DNA from: Candidatus Peribacteraceae bacterium
Lineage (GTDB): Bacteria; Patescibacteriota; Gracilibacteria; Peribacterales; Peribacteraceae
Length of the DNA stretch: 19,260 bases
NCBI GenBank assembly: GCA_028717505.1
Contig: JAQUNQ010000006.1
Span: 1 to 19,260, forward strand
Reading direction: 5' to 3'
Positions 5,494-11,709 of the stretch are shown piece by piece. Below the pieces are notes generated by a model. It was not told the DNA's origin, did not search any database, and saw only the letters and a program-made list of their open reading frames with translations. The position numbers and the translations under genes were made by a program. The first letter of the stretch is position 1; every line of letters starts with the position of its first letter.

Positions 5494-7560
5494 TCACAGC
5501 ATCACTTCGATCTTCCCGACCATGGCATTGTTGACGGAGAACGTCATGCGCAGGGATATCCCGACCCTGGAGACGTTCAGGTGCCCGCCCTCGGATTCAT
5601 CGACCTTGTACCCCAGCGCCACATAGGCTTTCTCGACGGCCTCCACGTCCGCGCGGGTGGTCTGGCGCGGGACGTAGTACGTGAGCCACAGACCGCTCGT
5701 GTTATCCGTCATCTTCACCTGATTGTTGTAGATTTTCTGCAGGATGGGGAGGAGCTCCGCGTGCACCTGCCGGCTCTTCTCGGTTTCGATCTTCGCCTCC
5801 TTGGCGCTCTCATAATTGATCTGCGCCCACGTGCCGGCCGTCGGTGCCGCATTTTCCCCGGAGGCCGGCGAGAGGGAATCCCTGGAAGCGGCGGCGCACA
5901 CCTGTGTCACTTTCTTGCTTGCAGGGGGAACAATGATGCGCGTGAGATTTTCAATGTTCGATACCTTGGCATTCACTGCTTTATTGATCGGGAGTTTTAT
6001 ATCTTCGGTGCTCGCGTTCATCGCCTGCATGAGGATAAGGGAACTCTGATCCTCCGCCGCTGCCTTCGCGCCATCGGTCACGATCTTCGCGCCGTTCACA
6101 TTGCCATTGACGTCCGCTTTGACCAGGAACGCTTCCTCATACGGCTCCAGACTGCCCATGACCATGTGCTCTTCCGTCGTCACAATCCTGCCGGCGGCAG
6201 CCACGCCACCATCCTTCGTCGCCCGAAGATCGGAGCCGGCCGTATCCCGTTCGATATCGATTTTCTTGATCCATTGCGGATTGAAGTTGGCATCGGTCTT
6301 GAGGAGCTCCAGATTCCCCGCCGAATCAGCTGATTTTTTCATACCGGACTTGCGCATGACATCGCGCATCAGAACAAATCCGTTGTCATTCGTTCTCACG
6401 GTTTTGAAGTCAATATCGGTGGGCGCGAAGCCGGTCTTCACCCGCTTGGCCCACTGGTAGCCGCCCTGAGTGTCCATTTTCACCGCCACATAGGGAATGG
6501 ATTCGACGAGATTCTGGAGCGCCGTGCCCGTGCGGTCGGTCATGAGGCTGGTGGCATTGAAGTAGCGGCCGAATGCGATGAATCCCCCGTCCTGCGTCTG
6601 TTCCACCGACCGGAAATCCCCCGCAGACAACCGTATCTTTGACTTGGATACCTTCAGGTTGCCGGGGGTGGAGCCGGTCGTCGTCGGCAGCTCCATGGAG
6701 AGGGTTTCGATACTCTTTGCCCACTGGACCTTCAGCTTGCTATCCAACTTGATGACCGTCGGGATCTTGCCCATCGCCATTTCCGTCCCCGTACGGACCT
6801 CCATGTCTGCCAGAGCGACAAAACTGCCGTCGGCCAGATATTTCATGTCCGTCGCGGTCCAATTCATTTTCTTGCTCCATTGCACCTTCCCGTTGTTATC
6901 GAATTTGATCACGACGCTGTAGCCGGGTACGGCATCAAAGTCAGCGACATCAGAGCCGTAGCCGGTGTCTTTGAACTTGGCGAGCAGCAGGACGCCGCCG
7001 TCGGACAGAGCCCAGAGCCTCTGCGGAAAGTCCATGCTGTAGTCGCCGACCATGGTGGACCACACCCGATCGCCCGCGGCATTCAGCTTCGTCACAAGCA
7101 CATCGCCCCAGCCTTCCTTTCTACTCTCATAGTTCGCGTCGTAAAAATCGATGATATCGTGCGCCACCACAAAATTGCCGTCGGTTGTTTGTACCGAGAG
7201 ACGTTTGGTATCCACCAGCACGCCCTGCGCAGCGCTCTGACTGCCGAATTGCCTGCTCCAGAGGACGGAGCCCTTCGCATCGGTCTTCACGACAAATGCA
7301 TTCCACACCCCCATACCGGAACTCCAGACCGTATCGCCCATGAGGAGATACCCGCCGTCTTTGAGGACCGAAAGACCGTACCCGTCGGCACGATCGCGCA
7401 TGCGGTACGTCGTGATCGACGTGTCCGAAGCGACCGAAGTGGCGGAGCACTTACCAGTGACCTCAGCGCGATAGTTGGACGCGGTACCGACGGCAATGCC
7501 AATCAACCCCAGAAGCACCAAGGCGAGAACAAGAACCAGTTTGCAGTGGGTTTTTGCCAT
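5494..7560 (-). CDS. Secreted or anchored seven-repeat beta-propeller protein
   Basis: The 688-residue protein starts at ATG 7558-7560 with a signal peptide or anchor (about residues 8-26, VLVLALVLLGLIGIAVG). I count seven repeats pairing a DGG-[FY]-type strand with V-x-K-x-D-x-x-G-x-x-x-W: DGGYLLMGD/VVKTDAKGSVLW, DGNFVVAHD/TKLNAAGDRVW, DGGVLLLAK/IKFDNNGKVQW, DGSFVALAD/IKLDSKLKVQW, DGGFIAFGR/VKMDTQGGYQW, NGFVLMRD/LKTDANFNPQW and DGGVAAAGR/VKADVNGNVN. This suggests a seven-bladed propeller. From about residue 540 a separate C-terminal domain of about 140 residues follows, with VEAVEKAYVALGYKVDES near its end. No catalytic residues are evident, so binding or scaffolding outside the cell is most likely. 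A palindrome sits 3 bp before the start codon. Confidence 0.85.
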   Translation of the reverse strand: MAKTHCKLVLVLALVLLGLIGIAVGTASNYRAEVTGKCSATSVASDTSITTYRMRDRADGYGLSVLKDGGYLLMGDTVWSSGMGVWNAFVVKTDAKGSVLWSRQFGSQSAAQGVLVDTKRLSVQTTDGNFVVAHDIIDFYDANYESRKEGWGDVLVTKLNAAGDRVWSTMVGDYSMDFPQRLWALSDGGVLLLAKFKDTGYGSDVADFDAVPGYSVVIKFDNNGKVQWSKKMNWTATDMKYLADGSFVALADMEVRTGTEMAMGKIPTVIKLDSKLKVQWAKSIETLSMELPTTTGSTPGNLKVSKSKIRLSAGDFRSVEQTQDGGFIAFGRYFNATSLMTDRTGTALQNLVESIPYVAVKMDTQGGYQWAKRVKTGFAPTDIDFKTVRTNDNGFVLMRDVMRKSGMKKSADSAGNLELLKTDANFNPQWIKKIDIERDTAGSDLRATKDGGVAAAGRIVTTEEHMVMGSLEPYEEAFLVKADVNGNVNGAKIVTDGAKAAAEDQSSLILMQAMNASTEDIKLPINKAVNAKVSNIENLTRIIVPPASKKVTQVCAAASRDSLSPASGENAAPTAGTWAQINYESAKEAKIETEKSRQVHAELLPILQKIYNNQVKMTDNTSGLWLTYYVPRQTTRADVEAVEKAYVALGYKVDESEGGHLNVSRVGISLRMTFSVNNAMVGKIEVML

Positions 7561-7563
7561 TCG

Positions 7564-7580
7564 TTCAGTGTATCACTGAA
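7564..7580 (-). promoter_or_regulatory. Perfect 7-3-7 palindrome just upstream of the propeller gene
   Basis: TTCAGTG-TAT-CACTGAA lies 3 bp before the start codon at 7560, where a ribosome would bind. It could be an operator or a translation-blocking hairpin in the leader. No Shine-Dalgarno is present. Confidence 0.5.
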
Positions 7581-7685
7581 TGATTTATCGCACAAAAACA
7601 GAGTCCCGAAGCCCTCTTGGCGTCACATTTGGTTTGTTGTTGTGTCAGGATACTGGCACTGTACTAACCATTTTCGTCTTCATCC

Positions 7686-8807
7686 ATGAACGCAGAACGC
7701 CTCCATTCCACGGCCGAAGACCCCTATGCGGCTGTCCGCGAAAACAGGGACGAGGGGAAAGCGGTTCCACAGGAAATGACGAACCGCTTCGGCAGGTTGA
7801 TGAAACGGGCCGTCATCCGTACCGCCTTTCCCACGCAAAGTCCGGGCCACGTCATCCATCGATTCATGGATACGGCGAAGAGAGATACCCCGTTTCGCAT
7901 CACCATTGAAGGGAAGGAAGCGATTCAAAACGCCGACATCATCCTGGCGAACCACCAAGGCCCCCAGACGGACAACGCAGGCGGCGTGGACGGGAAATGC
8001 GCCGCAGGGAAAGGAACGGGAGGAACGGAAGGATTGTATGCCCATGCGCTTCTTCCTCCGCACACACGCTACGTCCTGAAGAACTATCTGACTCGTCTCC
8101 CCTTCCGGGACACAGCGAAAGCGCTTCTGAGATGTGATTGGCAGTCCATGAAGAAAGAGCTCGCACAGCTGTTCATGGCGTTGGCATTCCGAAAGACGAA
8201 GCCCATCGTCGTGGATCGTACGCTGGAGAAGCCTCCGCGGGAGAACGGAGTGCCAGCCCGGGCACCTACTCTGGTGGAGCGGAAAAAAATCTGGGAAGAA
8301 AGGAGAGCGCCGCACCACGAGTATGTCCGAAACATGCGGGAAGAGCGTCGACGCGTGGCCGCGGAAATTTGCAGGTCGCGCGCACCGGTCATGATGTATC
8401 CCGAGGGAACGCGTTCCAACGACGGGAAAATACAGGGATTCGTCTCCGAATTTTTCGAGTCGATCGTCACGGACTACCTCCTGCCACGACTCGAGGATGG
8501 GCGTGATATCCGTATCGGGATACTCGTGGCGGACATCCTGAGCGCATTCCCGGACGGCGTCGGACAGGACGTGAAAGCGTACGACGAACCCATCACAATG
8601 AGAGGCATCACGTACGATCCAACACTCATAGTCAATGAACTTCGAGCCCGGATGAACCGACCGGGCGCCACAGGACTGGATACGAAAGAAATTAAAATGT
8701 ACGGGCGCATGATGCTCATGGATGTACGCCGGCAGATGGCAGAAGAATTGGTGCGCATTCTCAAAGAACGAGAAGTGGATGGTGAACGAGCCGGGCCATC
8801 TTTATGA
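7686..8807 (+). CDS. PlsC-like glycerolipid acyltransferase with large insertions
   Basis: The 373-residue protein carries the acyltransferase motifs in order: motif I LANHQGPQTD (His90, Asp96), a motif II-like PIVVDR (173-178), and motif III YPEGTRS (238-244), then a typical LPLxx-like tail. Family members use motif I His/Asp for catalysis and the EGTR motif to bind glycerol phosphate, and transfer an acyl chain at the membrane, often making phosphatidic acid. Two points are odd. Motif I has five residues between His and Asp where the family has four. Motifs I and III are about 145 residues apart, much more than usual, because of Gly-rich (98-116) and Arg/Glu-rich (180-228) insertions. No TM segment is obvious. 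The leader is pyrimidine-rich. It is followed closely by the hydrolase gene. Confidence 0.8.
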   Translation: MNAERLHSTAEDPYAAVRENRDEGKAVPQEMTNRFGRLMKRAVIRTAFPTQSPGHVIHRFMDTAKRDTPFRITIEGKEAIQNADIILANHQGPQTDNAGGVDGKCAAGKGTGGTEGLYAHALLPPHTRYVLKNYLTRLPFRDTAKALLRCDWQSMKKELAQLFMALAFRKTKPIVVDRTLEKPPRENGVPARAPTLVERKKIWEERRAPHHEYVRNMREERRRVAAEICRSRAPVMMYPEGTRSNDGKIQGFVSEFFESIVTDYLLPRLEDGRDIRIGILVADILSAFPDGVGQDVKAYDEPITMRGITYDPTLIVNELRARMNRPGATGLDTKEIKMYGRMMLMDVRRQMAEELVRILKEREVDGERAGPSL

Positions 8808-8814
8808 TGGCACC

Positions 8815-9363
8815 ATGGACAGCACGAAGCCCAAGCTCATCTTCCTCCACGGCAACGGCGGGGAGGGCATGGGTAACCACTTCTGGCCCTACGCCAGGCG
8901 CACATTCACAGAGATGGGGATGAATGTCATCGCGAAAAATTTCCCGGATGCCCTTCTCGCGCGGCAATCCATCTGGCTCCCGTTCCTGAAAAACGAATGT
9001 GGTGCGGACGAGCATTCCATTCTGATCGGCCACAGCTCGGGCGCCATCGCCGCCATGCGCTTCGCGGAGAAGAACAAGATCCTCGGATCGGTGCTCATCG
9101 GCGCGTACTACACCGACACGGGGGACGCACGGGAACGGCTGAGCGGCTACTTCGATGACCCGTGGGATTGGCCTGCTATTCGTAAGAATCAGCAGTGGAT
9201 CATCCAGTTCGCTTCCGTGGATGATCCGTTCTTCCCCATCGAAGAGCCGAGGCTCGTGCAGAGGGAGCTTCAGGCCGAGTATCACGAGTACACGGACCGG
9301 GGGCACTTCTTCGCGCCAGAATTCCCGGAGCTCATTGAAGAAGTGAGGAAGAAGATGGGGTGA
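8815..9363 (+). CDS. RBBP9/YdeN-family alpha/beta hydrolase
   Basis: From ATG 8815 the protein has 182 residues and begins directly with the first beta strand and oxyanion loop (KLIFLHGNGG). The nucleophile elbow is GHSSG with Ser74, the acid is Asp136/137 in SVDDPFFP, and the base is His164 in DRGHFF. The length and triad spacing fit the small RBBP9/YdeN serine hydrolases, which is why 8815 is chosen over ATG 8779; the latter would overlap the acyltransferase gene by 29 bp and add a polar tail. The substrate is unknown in this family. It lies 7 bp after the acyltransferase stop, so the two are probably one transcript. A palindromic repeat begins 6 bp after the stop. Confidence 0.88.
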   Translation: MDSTKPKLIFLHGNGGEGMGNHFWPYARRTFTEMGMNVIAKNFPDALLARQSIWLPFLKNECGADEHSILIGHSSGAIAAMRFAEKNKILGSVLIGAYYTDTGDARERLSGYFDDPWDWPAIRKNQQWIIQFASVDDPFFPIEEPRLVQRELQAEYHEYTDRGHFFAPEFPELIEEVRKKMG

Positions 9364-9369
9364 AGAGCG

Positions 9370-9400
9370 GCCCTTTTCACCCTGAGCGAAGCCGAAGGGC
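9370..9400. repeat. Dispersed palindromic repeat (ACCCTGAGC type) after the hydrolase gene
   Basis: GCCCTT at 9370-9375 pairs with AAGGGC at 9395-9400 and encloses CACCCTGAGCGAAGCCG. The ACCCTGAGCGA core is shared with the 71-bp repeats at 3270 and 4166 and, in inverse form, with the hairpin at 1569-1603. It may act as a transcript end for the hydrolase gene. Confidence 0.6.
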
Positions 9401-9433
9401 GCGGCCGCGGGTTGGAAAAAGACAAGAGCCTGA

Positions 9434-9560
9434 TTACTCGAAGGAGAATAACCCGTCGACCGTTCCACCCAGTGCCTTCGCCACATGATGGGCAAGCTGC
9501 AGAGACGGGTTGTACTTGCCCTGCTCCAGAAACACGATGGTCTCCCGCCGTACGCCCGCA
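9434..9560 (-). pseudogene. Truncated XRE-family regulator (C-terminal half only)
   Basis: The minus strand encodes AGVRRETIVFLEQGKYNPSL and continues to DGLFSFE before a TAA at 9434. This is the recognition helix and C-terminal half of a small XRE repressor nearly identical to the one at 11032-11229. Helices 1 and 2 and the start codon are missing because the homology ends exactly at the proA stop codon (9561). Sixty bases (9491-9550) are identical to 11095-11154, but the last 19 codons have diverged (LAHHVAKALGGTVDG against LAYNVAKALGTTIDK). It cannot make a functional DNA-binding domain alone. Confidence 0.85.
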
Positions 9561-10820
9561 TCACTCCCGCGTCTGCCCGTTTCCCCGCACGACAGACTTG
9601 TATGTCGTGAGGGCTTCCAGTCCCATGGGACCGCGGGCATGGAGCTTCTGCGTGCTGATACCGATCTCCGCTCCCATGCCGAACTCCCCGCCGTCGGTGA
9701 AGGCCGTGGAAGCGTTGGCGTAGACCACTGCAGCGTCCACCTCGCGCAGGAAGCGCTCGATGACCGTTTTGTCCTGTGCGACGACAGCCTCGCTGTGCCC
9801 GGAGGAATACGTGCGAATATGCGCCAGCGCCGCACCCAGATCATCGACCGTCGCCACCGCCAGTTTCAGCGACAGGAACTCCGTGCCGAAGTGCTCCTCC
9901 ATCGCATGCTCCAGAAGCGCTGCGTCGTATGTATCGGCGAGATGTGCAAATGCCCGGTCGTCGGCAAACACGCGTACGCCTTTTGCGGCGAGCGGCGCAA
10001 GCACTTCCGCGATACGTGCAACGATCTCTTGGTGAATGAGCACGGTATCGAGGGCATTGCACACGCCTGGCCGGCGTGTCTTCGCATTGCACACCACGGC
10101 AGCGGCCATGGGGATATCGGCGGAGGAATCGACGTAGGTATGCACGATACCAGCACCGGTTTCGATCACAGGAACTGTCGCTTCCTCGCGCACGCGTTCG
10201 ATCAGCCCTTTCCCGCCGCGAGGAATCAGGAGATCCACGAAGCCTCGCGCCTGGAGCAATGCTTCAAGTGCCTTGCTCTCATGATCGGAAGGGAGCTGGA
10301 CGAGGGCACCCTCGGGCAATCCCGCCTCCCGCAGCGTCCGGTGAATGGTTGCACCGAGCGCCTCATTGGAAGCGGCCGCATCGTTCCCGCCTTTGAGCAC
10401 GCACGCGTTCCGGGATTTGAGGCAGAGAGCGAAGGAATCCACAGTCACATTCGGCCGTGCTTCGTACACGATGCCGATGACGCCGAAGGGCGTCGAGATT
10501 TTTTCAATGACCAGACCATTCGGCCGTGTCCGGCTCTCGATGATTCTCCCGACGGGCGAAGGGAGTGCCGAGACGGTGAGCACGTCACGCATCATCGCCC
10601 GGATACGTTCTTCCATGAGGAGCAGACGATCGTACTTGGGGTCATTCTCCTTCATCTGATTCCGATCTTTTTTGTTGGCATCGATGATCGAGCCCATATC
10701 TTGTTCCATGTTCCCGGCGAGGGAACGGAGGACATCCGTTATCGCAGCATCCGGGACCTGAGCGAGCACCCGTGATGCATCCTTTGCCGATCGAAATTTT
10801 TCAGCGAACGCTTCGTTCAT
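9561..10820 (-). CDS. proA: Gamma-glutamyl phosphate reductase
   Basis: The 419-residue protein starts at ATG 10818-10820 and ends GLEALTTYKSVVRGNGQTRE, near the family length of about 417. It belongs to the aldehyde dehydrogenase superfamily. Visible landmarks are PFGVIGIVYEARPNVTVD (111-128), the LKGGNDA loop (142-148), IPRGGKGLI (199-207), the catalytic Cys254 in RRPGVCNALDT, and the conserved end HARGPMGLEALTTYK. It reduces gamma-glutamyl phosphate with NADPH to glutamate semialdehyde, the second step of proline synthesis. The partner kinase gene proB is not in the window, and proA stands apart from other amino-acid genes. It is flanked by two XRE copies in the same direction, the downstream one truncated at the proA stop. 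The leader is pyrimidine-rich. Confidence 0.97.
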   Translation of the reverse strand: MNEAFAEKFRSAKDASRVLAQVPDAAITDVLRSLAGNMEQDMGSIIDANKKDRNQMKENDPKYDRLLLMEERIRAMMRDVLTVSALPSPVGRIIESRTRPNGLVIEKISTPFGVIGIVYEARPNVTVDSFALCLKSRNACVLKGGNDAAASNEALGATIHRTLREAGLPEGALVQLPSDHESKALEALLQARGFVDLLIPRGGKGLIERVREEATVPVIETGAGIVHTYVDSSADIPMAAAVVCNAKTRRPGVCNALDTVLIHQEIVARIAEVLAPLAAKGVRVFADDRAFAHLADTYDAALLEHAMEEHFGTEFLSLKLAVATVDDLGAALAHIRTYSSGHSEAVVAQDKTVIERFLREVDAAVVYANASTAFTDGGEFGMGAEIGISTQKLHARGPMGLEALTTYKSVVRGNGQTRE

Positions 10821-10858
10821 GGAGAAATCGGGGGTAATTGACTGCGAGCCAAGATAGT

Positions 10859-10864
10859 ATCATA
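10859..10864 (-). promoter_or_regulatory. Candidate proA -10 box
   Basis: On the minus strand TATGAT lies 38 bp before the proA start in an AT-rich stretch (10851-10875). The expected -35 position holds only TTTCTG. Transcription would begin near 10852. Confidence 0.4.
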
Positions 10865-10888
10865 AAATATTAATGTTGCACCAGAAAC

Positions 10889-10905
10889 GCCCATCTCAAA
10901 TGGGC
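10889..10905 (-). promoter_or_regulatory. Hairpin upstream of proA
   Basis: GCCCAT-CTCAA-ATGGGC is a perfect 6-bp stem with a 5-nt loop located just upstream of the candidate promoter. Read toward proA the core is CCATTTGAGATGG, one base different from the inverted repeat upstream of htrA (1624-1638). It lacks a T tract. Confidence 0.35.
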
Positions 10906-10990
10906 ATCATTTTCCTGGGTGAAACCGCTATCGGATCGGATTTTCCAAAACGAATACCTCTCCAGAAGAGGCGTGAGGGGGCACGTGGAG

Positions 10991-11031
10991 TGAGGAGCGA
11001 CGAGACGCGCCACATCCCTCCTTCCCAGCCA
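10991..11031 (+). repeat. Degenerate copy of the att-like repeat next to the XRE gene
   Basis: ATCCCTCCTTCCCAGCCA at 11014-11031 matches the tRNA-end of the 71-bp repeats at 17 of 18 positions. GAGCGACGAG at 10995-11004 matches the repeat's middle. The arrangement (core, then tRNA-like end) is the same, but shorter. It ends exactly one base before the XRE stop codon. There is no tRNA here. The rest of the gap 10821-11031 holds only the proA promoter region and hairpin. Confidence 0.6.
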
Positions 11032-11229
11032 TCATTTTTCCTCAAATATGAAGAGCTTGTCGATGGTCGTGCCGAGTGCCTTGGCCACGTTGTAGGCAAG
11101 CTGCAGAGACGGGTTGTACTTGCCCTGCTCCAGAAACACGATGGTCTCCCGCCGCACGCCCGCAGCCGCGGCGAGCGCTTCCTGCGTCATGCCCCGCTTC
11201 ACCCGAAATTCCCGAATGCGATTCTTCAT
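11032..11229 (-). CDS. Small XRE-family (YozG-like) HTH regulator
   Basis: The 65-residue protein MKNRIREFRVKRGMTQEALA... is a single helix-turn-helix domain: helix 1 at 3-12, helix 2 at 15-22 (MTQEALAAAA) and recognition helix at 26-34 (RRETIVFLE), followed by the typical QGKYNPSLQLA and IDKLFIFEEK end. ATG 11229 is chosen because family members begin MKN-R and it has the pyrimidine-rich leader common here. GTG 11253 is an alternative: it overlaps the upstream stop as GTGA and has GGAAGG four bases before it, giving 73 residues. It is in one operon with the DUF2178-like membrane protein. Such pairs are common, and the regulator probably represses its own promoter. Half of it is duplicated beyond proA. 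Confidence 0.92.
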   Translation of the reverse strand: MKNRIREFRVKRGMTQEALAAAAGVRRETIVFLEQGKYNPSLQLAYNVAKALGTTIDKLFIFEEK

Positions 11230-11249
11230 GGAGAAAGAGGAGGAACCTG

Positions 11250-11630
11250 TCACGACGCCTTCCGGCGCAGGAACGTGAAGATGGCGGAATAGAGCAGCAT
11301 GAGGGCGCAGGTGGAGTACGCAAGCACGTTGGCCACGATGCGGGCGGCGGGGTCGGTGTCCTGCCGTGCGAGGAAGAAGAACATCAGGAGCACGGCCGCC
11401 ATGCTGAAAATCTGGATGGCCCAGCGCGCGGCGCGGCCCCCGAGGGCGTAATCCCGCTCGTCCGCCAGCACGCCCTGCACGAAGCGGCGCAGGACGAGAA
11501 GGAGCAGTAGGGCGCAGGCCACGGCGACCACGGGCCAGAAGAATTCCTGCCGCACGATGGAGGCGGAGACGAAGGCGGCCAGTGCCATGGCGACGAGGAG
11601 GCGGATTGCGGTGTACTGCTTCTGCGTCAT
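11250..11630 (-). CDS. DUF2178-like four-TM membrane protein
   Basis: From ATG 11628-11630 the protein has 126 residues with four predicted TM helices (about 8-26, 29-48, 70-87, 98-120). Between TM2 and TM3 is the charged loop ADERDYALGGRAAR; the DER-x-x-x-[IL]-x-x-x-A-x-R pattern is typical of the DUF2178 family, whose members often sit beside small XRE genes as here. An in-frame ATG at 11681 lies inside the -35 box of the promoter found at 11655-11681, so the shorter form is preferred. The stop overlaps the alternative GTG start of the XRE gene. The biochemical role is unknown; the pairing suggests a membrane partner or target of the regulator. Confidence 0.82.
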   Translation of the reverse strand: MTQKQYTAIRLLVAMALAAFVSASIVRQEFFWPVVAVACALLLLLVLRRFVQGVLADERDYALGGRAARWAIQIFSMAAVLLMFFFLARQDTDPAARIVANVLAYSTCALMLLYSAIFTFLRRKAS

Positions 11631-11654
11631 CGGAAAGGGGGAAGATGCGAGTAT

Positions 11655-11681
11655 GTTATATATTTCTAACACATGGGTCAA
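11655..11681 (-). promoter_or_regulatory. Promoter of the DUF2178-XRE operon
   Basis: On the minus strand TTGACC (11676-11681) is followed after 15 bp by TATAAC (11655-11660), or after 17 bp by TAACAT. Transcription would start near 11648, about 18 bases before ATG 11630. Confidence 0.55.
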
Positions 11682-11709
11682 GAGGGAAACGCATCTTCTT
11701 CCTGTTGCG

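Noticed and set aside
9510..10775. Long open frame on the plus strand opposite proA
   Set aside because: proA is complete and conserved on the other strand; this frame has no recognisable features.
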